Notes: a model not told the origin generated them from the letters alone. Shown: positions 53,050 through 60,430, counted from the first letter of the stretch. The stretch: DNA of 64,000 nt from an uncultured Lachnospiraceae bacterium (GCA_902789665.1 CADAOY010000004.1:62001-126000); one strand, 5' to 3'. Numbers and translations: made by a program.

Positions 53050-53355
53050 GTGAATATTAGTAAGAAAGCAGAAGGAAGCAAATTAACAGTTGTTATTGAA
53101 GGAAGACTTGATACTACTACAGCTCCAGAGCTTGAGAGCTATATGAGTGGTGTTCTCGGTGGTGCAGAACCTGTAAGTGAACTTGTAATCGATATGGAGA
53201 AGCTTGAGTATGTTTCTTCAGCAGGTCTTCGTGTATTATTATCTCTTCAGAAGACAATGAATAAGCAGGGAAGCATGAAAGTTACGAAGTTAAATGATAT
53301 CGTGACGGAGATTTTTGAAGTGACAGGTTTCTCTGATATTTTCACTATTGAATAA
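53050..53355 (+). CDS. STAS-domain anti-sigma factor antagonist
   Basis: A 101-residue STAS protein resembling SpoIIAA and RsbV. The phosphorylation-site motif is Y-V-S-S-A-G-L-R-V-L-L (about residues 57-67). G-R-L-D-T-T-T-A-P-E-L is near the start. The start is GTG with GGAG upstream. It would be regulated by phosphorylation by the RsbW-like partner. No sigma factor gene is adjacent. Confidence 0.88.
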   Translation: MNISKKAEGSKLTVVIEGRLDTTTAPELESYMSGVLGGAEPVSELVIDMEKLEYVSSAGLRVLLSLQKTMNKQGSMKVTKLNDIVTEIFEVTGFSDIFTIE

Positions 53356-53381
53356 GAAATTATTAAAGTTTTATTAAATTT

Positions 53382-53413
53382 AAGTAACCCTTTTTCACAA
53401 GGGTTACTTTTTT
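53382..53413 (+). terminator. Intrinsic terminator after the STAS gene
   Basis: AAGTAACCC (53382-53390) pairs with GGGTTACTT (53401-53409), followed by TTTT. Confidence 0.85.
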
Positions 53414-53423
53414 GTTGCACTTT

Positions 53424-53432
53424 TGTTATATT
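53424..53432 (+). promoter_or_regulatory. Candidate extended -10 promoter
   Basis: TGT followed by TATATT; the -35 is weak. It would serve the gene at 53506. Confidence 0.4.
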
Positions 53433-53505
53433 ATAGGTGGTACTATCTGCTTGTAAGTTGAAAACAGAAAGCAAATAGAGATGTAATTCTAAGGAGGATT
53501 CGCAA

Positions 53506-55119
53506 ATGAAAGATTATGAAAACATTAATTCAATCAATGACCCTGAAGGCCCGGAAGTTGACATGCCGGTTGAAGAGTATGAGAAGCAGCAGAAGGCTCA
53601 GGCTTATTATGCCGGACTTACTGAAAAAGAGAGAAGATATATTGCTCAGGGCTGGTCAAGAAAGGATTTGCCATTCTTAAACGAAGCAGACAAGATGATG
53701 GATTTCCTTCGCTACTGTAAGGATGAGAAGAATATTTCAGATGAAAAGTCCCGTAAGGAAGCAGAGGAAGCATATAAGAAGATTTCAGAGTCATATTACA
53801 TACTTCATAATTCATTTGTTGTTTCTTCAGAAGTAAGAGAAGAAACTTTAGGCTCAATGAAGGATGCGTGTGCATTATTTGATGAAACTTTCAATAATAT
53901 TATGTATAACGCAAATATCAACGATAATGAGCTTTTTGCTTTAAATAGCGCATTCCCTAAAAATATAAATATGACTGACAACTATGATAAGGCCATGGAT
54001 ACAAAAGTTCCTGAAGATGAGATTGGACTTAATCCTATCTTAGTTGTTGAGAAACCGCGTAAAGTTTTCAACATGAAATATAAAAATGATCAAACAACTC
54101 CTAATGAAAAGCCTTATAAAAAAATAATCAGTACTGAATTAGAAGGATTTGATGCTGATGTTATTGAGAAGAATGCCAAAATTATGCTGGCAGACTTAGA
54201 GAAAGTTGATCCACAGTGGATGAAGTCATCCGGGGCATTTAAGGAGATGAAGGAGAAAATCGCCAACCTTGTTGTAGTAGCTGATAGTTTTAATTATAGA
54301 ATGACTGATGGTTTTAATCAGAGAGATGCATACAAAGAAGAAATCGGTAAAATCAGAACAGCTTTAATGGATGCAAGAGAAGCAACCATGAATTATCTTG
54401 ATTATAAGGGTACTCAGATGAATAAGACCCCGGATAGAAAGAACAAATGGATGAAGCAGTTCAGAGAACAGCCTAGAATTAATGCAGCAATTAACATCTT
54501 TGATAAGCTTGATTACATGGTAGACCGTGTTGATGGTTTCCAGGATGAACTTGATCCTTTAACCATTTATCAAAATAGAAGATTACCTAAGCAGAGAGAA
54601 GAGGCAATTGCAAATGCAAATCTTCATATTGCTGAAGAAAATGAAAAACTTGCAAATAATGTAAATGACAAGGATGCGTTCTTTAAGTCAATGAAGACAA
54701 TCTTAGCATATGCAAGATATACCAATGACAGATATTACAAGATTCGTAATACCGAAACCACACCAAACTTTGAAGTAAGAATTAAGAATGCCGGAAAGCC
54801 GTTAACTGATAAGGAAATTGATAAAATTTGTGCAGATTTTTCTGTCATTAAAGAGATTATTAAAGAAGAAATGGCTAATTATGGCAAGCTTGATTATAAA
54901 GCGCCAACAGCAGCTGAACTTGTCAATAAATACAACGAGACATTTGAAAAAATGGCCTTTAAGAGAAAAGAAGAAAAAGAACTGACTTTAAAGGATTTAA
55001 AAAATGACAGACAGCAGAAGAAAGAGGTTTACAAGAAGATGCAGTCTGATGAGTTCAAGAAGAATAACAAAGCTAAGAAGCAGAATGCCAAGCCTAAGAA
55101 TCCGGGTATGGGAAAATAA
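53506..55119 (+). CDS. Hypothetical helical protein
   Basis: A soluble protein of 537 residues with no signal peptide or membrane helix. It is highly charged and mainly helical, with several segments likely to form coiled coils (about 85-140, 215-300, 355-400, 490-520). The C-terminal 25 residues are lysine- and asparagine-rich. Ribosome site AAGGAGG is strong. No family is recognised. It is a single-gene unit, with a candidate promoter at 53424 and a terminator at 55148. An adaptor or structural role is possible but not supported by any motif. Confidence 0.65.
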   Translation: MKDYENINSINDPEGPEVDMPVEEYEKQQKAQAYYAGLTEKERRYIAQGWSRKDLPFLNEADKMMDFLRYCKDEKNISDEKSRKEAEEAYKKISESYYILHNSFVVSSEVREETLGSMKDACALFDETFNNIMYNANINDNELFALNSAFPKNINMTDNYDKAMDTKVPEDEIGLNPILVVEKPRKVFNMKYKNDQTTPNEKPYKKIISTELEGFDADVIEKNAKIMLADLEKVDPQWMKSSGAFKEMKEKIANLVVVADSFNYRMTDGFNQRDAYKEEIGKIRTALMDAREATMNYLDYKGTQMNKTPDRKNKWMKQFREQPRINAAINIFDKLDYMVDRVDGFQDELDPLTIYQNRRLPKQREEAIANANLHIAEENEKLANNVNDKDAFFKSMKTILAYARYTNDRYYKIRNTETTPNFEVRIKNAGKPLTDKEIDKICADFSVIKEIIKEEMANYGKLDYKAPTAAELVNKYNETFEKMAFKRKEEKELTLKDLKNDRQQKKEVYKKMQSDEFKKNNKAKKQNAKPKNPGMGK

Positions 55120-55147
55120 AAAAGTCTTATTTTAGAGAAGGGTGATA

Positions 55148-55181
55148 AAGCCATCGGGAAAAGTTTTCCGGTGGCTTTTTT
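55148..55181 (+). terminator. Intrinsic terminator
   Basis: AAGCCATCGGGAAAA pairs with TTTTCCGGTGGCTT (two G-T pairs), followed by TTTT. Confidence 0.85.
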
Positions 55182-55195
55182 CGTAAGTATAGGTG

Positions 55196-55204
55196 TGTTA
55201 TAAT
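55196..55204 (+). promoter_or_regulatory. Extended -10 promoter for the alcohol dehydrogenase gene
   Basis: TGT followed by a perfect TATAAT (55199-55204). No clear -35 box. Confidence 0.55.
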
Positions 55205-55245
55205 GAAAAAAGTGATGCATAGGGTAAAAAAGCAAAGGGGGAGTT

Positions 55246-56421
55246 ATGGAAAATTTCAGTTTTTATTCACCAACTTATTTCGAATTCGGTAAGGATGCAG
55301 AGCTTAAGGCTGGAGAACTTGTAAAGCAGTTTGGCGGCACAAAGGTACTCCTTCACTTTGGCGGACAGAGCGCTCGTAAGTCAGGTCTTCTTGACAGAGT
55401 AGAGAAGGCTCTTTCAGATGCAGGCATCTCTTATGTATCTTTAGGCGGTGTTAAGCCAAATCCAAGAAGTGGCCTTGTATATGAAGGCATTGAATTAGCA
55501 AAGAAGGAAGGCGTTGACTTTCTTTTGGCTGTTGGCGGAGGTTCAGTAATTGACTCAGCCAAGGCTATTGCAGCAGGTGTTTTGTACGACGGGGATTTTT
55601 GGGATTTTTATTCTGGTAAACAGGTTGAGAAGGCGCTTCCTGTAGGTACAATTCTTACAATAGCAGCTGCAGGTTCAGAAGGAAGTCCGGATTCAGTTAT
55701 TACCAAGGAAGAAGGAATGTACAAAAGGGGCACGGGTTCAAATGTGCTCAGACCTAAGTTTAGTATTCTTAATCCGGCGCTTACACAGACACTTCCTGCA
55801 TATCAGACGGCAGCAGGTGCTACAGATATAATGGCTCATCTTTATGAGAGATATTTAACCAATTCAAAGGATGTAGAGGTTACTGACAGACTTATTGAGG
55901 CGCTTCTTCTTACAATGAAGCATGAGACGCCCAGAGTAATCGCTGATCCGAATAATTACGAAGCAAGAGCAAATATTATGTGGGCAGGAATGGTAGCTCA
56001 TAATAATACCTGTGGTGTTGGACGTTCTCAGGACTGGAACAGCCACAATATTGAGCATGAATTATCAGCTCTTTATGACTGTGCGCATGGCGCAGGACTT
56101 GCGGTTACAATGCCGGCAGTTTTCAAGTATGTTATGAATCATGACATAAATAGATTTGCCAAGGTTGCTGTAAGAGTATGGGGCTGTCAGATGGATTTTG
56201 ACCACCCGGAAGTTACAGCATTAGAGGGAATTAATGCATTCCAGAACTTCTTATGCTCAATTGGAATGCCTAAGAATTTCGAAGAACTTGGTGCAAAGGA
56301 AGAAGATATTCCAAAACTTGTTGATGTGCTTTGCCATGGTGATGGCAGACAGGGCAGCATCTCAGGTTTTGTAACATTAAATGAAGATGACTGCACCAAA
56401 ATTTATAAAATGATGTTATAG
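55246..56421 (+). CDS. Iron-containing alcohol dehydrogenase (BdhA/YqhD-type)
   Basis: A protein of 391 residues. The NAD(P) site is G-G-G-S-V-I-D-S-A-K (about residue 97). The metal-binding residues lie in G-A-T-D-I-M-A-H-L-Y (Asp and His, about 193-200), in H-E-L-S-A-L-Y-D-C-A-H-G-A-G-L and in the later H. It probably reduces aldehydes (butyraldehyde, acetaldehyde or methylglyoxal) with NADPH. The ribosome site AAAGGGGGAG precedes the ATG. The SseB-like gene follows 9 bases later. Confidence 0.92.
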   Translation: MENFSFYSPTYFEFGKDAELKAGELVKQFGGTKVLLHFGGQSARKSGLLDRVEKALSDAGISYVSLGGVKPNPRSGLVYEGIELAKKEGVDFLLAVGGGSVIDSAKAIAAGVLYDGDFWDFYSGKQVEKALPVGTILTIAAAGSEGSPDSVITKEEGMYKRGTGSNVLRPKFSILNPALTQTLPAYQTAAGATDIMAHLYERYLTNSKDVEVTDRLIEALLLTMKHETPRVIADPNNYEARANIMWAGMVAHNNTCGVGRSQDWNSHNIEHELSALYDCAHGAGLAVTMPAVFKYVMNHDINRFAKVAVRVWGCQMDFDHPEVTALEGINAFQNFLCSIGMPKNFEELGAKEEDIPKLVDVLCHGDGRQGSISGFVTLNEDDCTKIYKMML

Positions 56422-56430
56422 GAGACAAAG

Positions 56431-56886
56431 ATGGGACTTTTTGACGGATTTAAAAAGAAAGATGCCAAGCAGGTGTTACCTGATAATACAGAAGGGCTTG
56501 CACTTTTGGAAAAGCATGAAAAAGGAGAGATGAATGATATTGATTTTCTGAAGGCTTTCAGAGATCAGATTGTTTATTATACAACACCTTTTGGCGATCA
56601 TAAGGATGGAACACAAAAACTCTTTGCCATTCCTAAGTCAGCAAACGAGGGTTATATTCCGGTATTCTTATCAGAGACTACAATGAGAGAGTATTATGAT
56701 AACGTTGGAAGAGTAGGTTTTATGATACTTCAGGCTCCTTTCATAGATGTGGTTCAAACCACAATGAAAATGAACAGTGGCAAGGCTCCTGCTAAACTTG
56801 GTGTTCTTATTGATCCAAAGGAATATAAGGTTACACTGGATGCTCCAATGTTAGAGACGATTGAAAGAATGATGCTGGGACACTAG
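56431..56886 (+). CDS. SseB-like protein
   Basis: A protein of 151 residues. The central part (A-I-P-K-S-A-N-E-G-Y-I-P-V-F-L-S-E, about residues 69-86) and G-V-L-I-D-P-K-E near 128 resemble the SseB N-terminal domain found in many Firmicutes stand-alone proteins of unknown function. No membrane helix or signal. It follows the alcohol dehydrogenase after a GGAGACAAAG ribosome site and may be cotranscribed. An exact palindrome copy lies in the gene at 56748. Confidence 0.6.
   Translation: MGLFDGFKKKDAKQVLPDNTEGLALLEKHEKGEMNDIDFLKAFRDQIVYYTTPFGDHKDGTQKLFAIPKSANEGYIPVFLSETTMREYYDNVGRVGFMILQAPFIDVVQTTMKMNSGKAPAKLGVLIDPKEYKVTLDAPMLETIERMMLGH
56748..56763 (+). repeat. Dispersed palindrome copy in the SseB-like gene
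   Basis: TGTGGTTCAAACCACA contains an exact GTGGTTNNAACCAC. It encodes V-V-Q-T-T. Confidence 0.7.
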
Positions 56887-56949
56887 TAAAGAATATAAGA
56901 AAAATGACAATATGGTGGTATACTTTGGTATATCTGTAGGAGGGGGAAG

Positions 56950-57582
56950 ATGAGAGATAATAATCAGGGGAAAGTTAATGTAGTTGCCATCATTATTGTG
57001 GCTATAATTCTTGTATCAGGTATTGTGTGTGTCGCTTTTTTCTCGACTATGATGTTCTCTGCATTTAAGGAAATGGAAGAGGAGATGAGCGTTAACCTCG
57101 ATGAGTTTGACACTAAGGTTGATGCTACAATAGTAAGTTTCAGGGAAAGTGAAAGCTCCATGGGAAAAGGAGTTGAGACTCATACAGCGATTGTTTACAG
57201 CCCGATATACGAGTATGAATACAACGGAGAAACATATACAGCAACTACGGATGTTTCGACAACTGAGAAAAAGTATGAGGTAGGGGATGTGACAAGCGTC
57301 AGGATTTCTTCAACAGAGCCTGATAAGATGTATGACCCTAATTTTAATGCCAAGTCTGAGTTTGATGAATTCAAGAAAGAGGCAAGGAAGATGTTTGTGC
57401 TTCCAACGCTTGTGAGCATTATGATTTTATTTGGCGTTGTTGCCCTGGTAATTATTTCTGTTGTTAAAGCAAGGTCATCCGCAGCGGTGATATCTGTAGA
57501 AACAAAAGAAAACATGGATGCATTAAATGAATTTAATCCGACTGTAACAGATGATTATAATGATTATAACAATGAGGGATAA
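56950..57582 (+). CDS. DUF3592-like membrane protein
   Basis: A protein of 210 residues with helices at about 11-36 and 155-176. The loop between them contains V-D-A-T-I-V-S-F, Y-E-Y-E-Y-N-G-E-T-Y and R-I-S-S-T-E-P-D-K-M-Y, the pattern of DUF3592 proteins, whose function is unknown. The ribosome site GGAGGGGG precedes the ATG. A likely extended -10 box (TGGTATACT, 56916-56924) lies upstream, so it may have its own promoter. Confidence 0.7.
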   Translation: MRDNNQGKVNVVAIIIVAIILVSGIVCVAFFSTMMFSAFKEMEEEMSVNLDEFDTKVDATIVSFRESESSMGKGVETHTAIVYSPIYEYEYNGETYTATTDVSTTEKKYEVGDVTSVRISSTEPDKMYDPNFNAKSEFDEFKKEARKMFVLPTLVSIMILFGVVALVIISVVKARSSAAVISVETKENMDALNEFNPTVTDDYNDYNNEG

Positions 57583-57585
57583 AAT

Positions 57586-57612
57586 AAGGGGTAAGTTGAA
57601 CTTACCCCTTTA
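57586..57612. terminator. Bidirectional terminator between convergent genes
   Basis: AAGGGGTAAG (57586-57595) pairs with CTTACCCCTT (57601-57610). It serves the + strand DUF3592 gene and the - strand GGDEF gene, whose stops lie on either side. Confidence 0.85.
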
Positions 57613-57619
57613 ATATGAT

Positions 57620-58867
57620 TTAAGCTGAAGGCTGAGACTTGATATGAGAGGTCTCGCCTTTTTCTTTTTTGGCTTTTTTATTCACATACATTTCTTCATC
57701 AGCCTGGTGATAGAGTTCGTCGTAATTGAAGTCGCCCGAGGCGTATTGTAACCCACAGGCCATTACGCAGTACATCTGGCCTTCCTGGTTTAATTTCTCA
57801 AGCGCCTGTTCCCATTTGGTGTAGACATCTTTGGCTTCTTCTTCAGTAATATTCATACCAATCATGACATATTCATCGCCACCCATTCTAAAGCCATAGA
57901 CTTTATCTGAAGTTACAGCGTGGATACTGTTGGCTGCCTTGATAATGAGCTCATCGCCAAGCTCGTGACCGAAATTGTCATTGATGTACTTAAGGTTATT
58001 AACATCGAAATTATAAATCGCAATAGAAGAAGGATTGTCAAAATTCGCCTCCTTCATATTAATATATTTACCCTTGTTATAAAGGCCGGTGAGTTTGTCA
58101 TGCTCGCTTTCGTATTTAGCCTCAATTGCAGCATTCGTTGCGTTGATATTCTTAATGACAATATAAAATGTCCAGAAGAACATCATCAGAATTAATAATG
58201 AGTAGAACTGCACAACCAGGTTGGCAAAAGAATCGCCTTTAAGCTGCGCTGCAAAGTCAAAGATATAATATACAAATAAGAAGAGGGTTGGCGGAACTAA
58301 AAAGAGTTTCCAGCTAATCTCTCTTTTTTTGTCTGTAAGTTTGGCAAGTTCTCTTATGACAAAGATGTAAAAGAGTCCAATTAGTATAAGAAAAGCAATG
58401 ATATTAAAGCCGCTTGCCACGCTGACCGAAAGTACATCGTTGCCAGGATTGATGCTGGCGAGGGCGGAGATTACTGAAAAAATCATATATACGAAAGTTA
58501 CCAGTGAAACATTAGGCGCCTTCAGCCATTTACCTACAATAAATGATACTAAAATGATGGCGATAACAAAGAATATGGATCCCAGTATTTCAAGCATTAA
58601 AGACATATTGCTGATGGTACCGATTCCGTTTATGATTGCATTATTATCATAGCCCAAAATGATGAAAGTAAAAGCTGTTATAATCATGGCGAAAACAACT
58701 GACAGGTAGAAAATCAGATATGGGTTAGTAAAGAAAACCCAGAAGAAGAGGGCGACTTTGCTTCGTCCTTCTTTTAAAAAGCACTTCTTTATAGAAAAGA
58801 ACAGTGCCAGTAAAAAAATAATTCTATATATAAACATTGCAATTTTAAGTATTATTTCAGTTCCCAT
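57620..58867 (-). CDS. Membrane GGDEF protein (diguanylate cyclase-like)
   Basis: A protein of about 415 residues. I chose the ATG ending at 58867 because GAGGTG lies upstream of it in the same frame. The N-terminal half has about eight helices (to about 240). The GGDEF domain has Y-N-F-D-V-N-N-L-K-Y-I-N-D-N-F-G-H and R-M-G-G-D-E-Y (about 340), a one-residue variant of GGDEF that retains the metal acid. It could make cyclic di-GMP in response to a membrane signal. It is the only long - strand gene in the window. Confidence 0.88.
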   Translation of the reverse strand: MGTEIILKIAMFIYRIIFLLALFFSIKKCFLKEGRSKVALFFWVFFTNPYLIFYLSVVFAMIITAFTFIILGYDNNAIINGIGTISNMSLMLEILGSIFFVIAIILVSFIVGKWLKAPNVSLVTFVYMIFSVISALASINPGNDVLSVSVASGFNIIAFLILIGLFYIFVIRELAKLTDKKREISWKLFLVPPTLFLFVYYIFDFAAQLKGDSFANLVVQFYSLLILMMFFWTFYIVIKNINATNAAIEAKYESEHDKLTGLYNKGKYINMKEANFDNPSSIAIYNFDVNNLKYINDNFGHELGDELIIKAANSIHAVTSDKVYGFRMGGDEYVMIGMNITEEEAKDVYTKWEQALEKLNQEGQMYCVMACGLQYASGDFNYDELYHQADEEMYVNKKAKKEKGETSHIKSQPSA

Positions 58868-58889
58868 TTTACACCTCATTTCTAAATAT

Positions 58890-58918
58890 ATATTACACTA
58901 TAATCGTTATATTGACAA
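58890..58918 (-). promoter_or_regulatory. Promoter of the GGDEF gene
   Basis: On the - strand, TTGTCA (58918-58913), 17 bases, then TAATAT (58895-58890), 22 bases before the start codon. Confidence 0.8.
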
Positions 58919-59004
58919 TTTTTTATACTTATATGGAATTACATTTAATAAGGGAAGTATGAGCTTACGCCGTTTAATTAGGGGATGTTTAAGCTTAAAA
59001 ATGC

Positions 59005-59033
59005 TTGAATTCTTAAGATAAAAGTGTTAGATT
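59005..59033 (+). promoter_or_regulatory. Promoter of the antitoxin RNA (copy 1)
   Basis: TTGAAT, 17 bases, TAGATT. The same arrangement recurs at 59539-59567 in the second copy, although the -35 and most of the spacer there are different sequence. Confidence 0.7.
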
Positions 59034-59039
59034 GTAAAT

Positions 59040-59141
59040 AAGAGAAGCACCCGCTCCAAAGTGGATGCCTCACGAGGTGATTTTTATGCTCTTACGAGCA
59101 TTGCCTCTCCCGTTCTGCAGACGAGAGAGGCTTATTTTTTT
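59040..59141 (+). ncRNA. Predicted antisense antitoxin RNA, RatA-like (copy 1)
   Basis: A predicted RNA of about 100 bases, convergent with the toxin gene at 59140-59253. It has an ATGCTC-TTAC-GAGCAT hairpin (59086-59101) and ends in a terminator, GCCTCTC (59103-59109) with GAGAGGC (59125-59131) plus a T run. If the toxin message runs past its stop codon, the two RNAs would pair over the whole antitoxin, as RatA pairs with the 3' end of txpA in Bacillus subtilis. A near-copy lies at 59574-59672. Confidence 0.7.
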
Positions 59142-59253
59142 ACTTCTTTTTTCTCTTGTCGAGAAAAGTAAGCAGTGAGATAAGAAAGATACCAGAAGTA
59201 ATTGGCAAGCCAACTACTTCCAGTAAGACCATAATAATCTCAAAATCAGTCAT
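59140..59253 (-). CDS. Small hydrophobic type I toxin, TxpA/holin-like toxin type
   Basis: A 37-residue peptide on the - strand, too short for long-ORF lists. It begins M-T-D-F-E-I-I and has one membrane helix (about residues 6-31) containing V-V-G-L-P-I, ending in a basic tail D-K-R-K-K-K. This layout fits the putative holin-like toxins and TxpA/BsrG family of Firmicutes, which insert into and damage the cell membrane. The ribosome site GGGAGGTG is very strong but is likely masked in the message. Its own promoter lies at 59343-59371. The antitoxin RNA is encoded opposite its 3' end. Confidence 0.8.
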   Translation of the reverse strand: MTDFEIIMVLLEVVGLPITSGIFLISLLTFLDKRKKK

Positions 59254-59261
59254 ATTCACCA

Positions 59262-59309
59262 CCTCCCTTCCTACGAATTCCGGCAAGCCGGTTTGATAGA
59301 CTCGGGAGG
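59262..59309 (-). promoter_or_regulatory. Ribosome-site-masking fold in the toxin leader
   Basis: In the - strand message CCTCCC (59309-59304) can pair with GGGAGG (59267-59262) at the ribosome site, with a CCGGC-TT-GCCGG hairpin between. Such masking is usual in type I toxin messages. Confidence 0.6.
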
Positions 59310-59342
59310 CTACCACCTCGTCACAGGTGCTTCATACGCAAG

Positions 59343-59371
59343 ATATTATCACATAAAATATAAGAACGCAA
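59343..59371 (-). promoter_or_regulatory. Promoter of the toxin gene
   Basis: On the - strand TTGCGT (59371-59366), 17 bases, then TAATAT (59348-59343). It gives a leader of about 80 bases. Confidence 0.75.
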
Positions 59372-59538
59372 TGCGTATTTTGGCCGATTTCGGGCGTTTT
59401 AAAAATCCTTCGTTATTATCCACAATGGTCAATTAGGCTCTATATAAAGGTTTGGCGTTTGAGGGTGTTCAAAATAGGCCTTGGGTATATACAATACTAC
59501 CAAAATTTTTGATGTTTCTATTTTTCTTTGTAGTTCTG

Positions 59539-59672
59539 TTGAAATATATTTATCAAAGTGTTAGATTGTAAATAAGAGAAGCACCCGCTCCAAAGTGGAT
59601 GCCTCACGATTAAGGTGTTATGCTCTTACGAGCACAGTCTCTCCCGTTGGCAGACGAGAGAAGCATTTTTTT
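59539..59672 (+). ncRNA. Second antitoxin RNA copy with promoter
   Basis: Promoter TTGAAA-N17-TAGATT at 59539-59567, then an RNA nearly identical to copy 1 from about 59555 to 59610, the same ATGCTC-TTAC hairpin and a TCTCTC/GAGAGA terminator (59638-59661) with seven T residues. Its toxin partner is reduced to a fragment. It may still be made and act on the intact toxin message. Confidence 0.6.
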
Positions 59673-59683
59673 ATTTTCGTTTC

Positions 59684-59737
59684 TTATTTCTCTTTTCTCT
59701 TGTCGAGAAAAGTAAGCAGTGAGATAAGAAAGATACC
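59684..59737 (-). pseudogene. Toxin remnant (C-terminal half only)
   Basis: The - strand encodes G-I-F-L-I-S-L-L-T-F-L-D-K-R followed by K-E-K and a stop, matching residues 21-37 of the intact toxin. The upstream half, ribosome site and promoter are missing: the sequence jumps at 59737 into a terminator-like hairpin. Confidence 0.75.
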
Positions 59738-59739
59738 TG

Positions 59740-59768
59740 GCCTCTCTCGTTCTGCAGACGAGAGAGGC
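59740..59768 (+). repeat. Perfect 11-bp hairpin upstream of higA
   Basis: GCCTCTCTCGT (59740-59750) and ACGAGAGAGGC (59758-59768), a variant of the antitoxin terminator stem with the loop TCTGCAG kept. It looks like the end of a third decayed copy of the RNA. Confidence 0.65.
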
Positions 59769-59798
59769 ATTTTGGTAAAATTAAGTAAGGACGAGTCT

Positions 59799-60095
59799 AT
59801 GAACAGAAAACCAACGCATCCAGGAAGTGTTTTTCTGGAAGATTATATGAAACCATTAAATATATCTGTTACAGATGCTGCTCGCATGCTTGGTGTTAGC
59901 AGGAAAGCCTTGTCTGAGTTTGTTAACGAGAAGGCATCATTAAGTCCTGAAATGGCGCTTAGAATAAGTAAGGCAACCAACACTTCGGTTGAAAGCTGGA
60001 TGAATATGCAGCAGAAACTTACGTTGTGGTATGCTAGTAAGAAAGAACCAGACAACGTAATTCCGTTTCCAACTGTTAATGCAAAACAAGGATAA
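59799..60095 (+). CDS. higA: HigA-family antitoxin
   Basis: A 98-residue XRE-type helix-turn-helix protein. The start P-T-H-P-G-S-V-F-L-E-D-Y-M-K-P-L is typical of HigA/VapI antitoxins, and the recognition helices are in D-A-A-R-M-L-G-V-S-R-K-A-L-S-E-F-V-N (about residues 26-43). HigA proteins bind their toxin HigB, an mRNA-cutting enzyme, and repress the operon. No higB-like gene is seen within 500 bases on either side. I chose the ATG at 59799; the longer frame runs back through the antitoxin RNA. It appears to be an orphan. Confidence 0.88.
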   Translation: MNRKPTHPGSVFLEDYMKPLNISVTDAARMLGVSRKALSEFVNEKASLSPEMALRISKATNTSVESWMNMQQKLTLWYASKKEPDNVIPFPTVNAKQG

Positions 60096-60134
60096 TGTTA
60101 ACAGGAGAAAATCATAAATGAAAGGGAAACAAAT

Positions 60135-60284
60135 ATGTCTGATAAGAAAAATGAAATAACTGTTCCAACAGTAAATTACCATATTAATAAAATCTTTAGG
60201 GATTCTGAACTTTAGAAAAATCCAGTTATTAGAAAATTTCTAATAACTGCCGATGATGGAAAGCCATATAATACAAATCATTGA
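60135..60284 (+). pseudogene. RhuM-family protein fragment
   Basis: The frame from ATG 60135 reads M-S-D-K-K-N-E-I then V-N-Y-H-I-N-K-I-F, stops at TAG (60213-60215), and continues in the same frame with V-I-R-K-F-L-I-T-A-D-D-G-K-P-Y-N-T-N-H to a TGA. The second part resembles the N-terminal R-K-F-x-x-T-A-x-D-G-K-x-Y-N segment of RhuM virulence-like proteins found near restriction-modification loci. A GAG-to-TAG change and loss of the remainder leave it non-functional. Confidence 0.65.
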
Positions 60285-60321
60285 GATAATTCGGAAATTC
60301 CGAATTTTCTACAAAGCCAAC

Positions 60322-60357
60322 AAATAGCGTCTGCTTCCAGGCAAGGGCGCTATTTTT
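60322..60357 (+). terminator. Intrinsic terminator
   Basis: AAATAGCG (60322-60329) pairs with CGCTATTT (60348-60355), followed by TT. An imperfect AATTCGGAA/TTCCGAATT palindrome lies just before it at 60288-60306. Confidence 0.75.
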
Positions 60358-60430
60358 GTTTATGTTTAATAATTATTGTTTAAAAAATTTAATCAACTTG
60401 GGGTATTTTTACGTCCAAATTTTTCTGTAT

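Noticed and set aside
59595..59798. N-terminal extension of HigA
   Set aside because: The extra frame runs through the decayed antitoxin RNA and toxin remnant; HigA family proteins begin at the M-N-R-K-P-T-H-P position.
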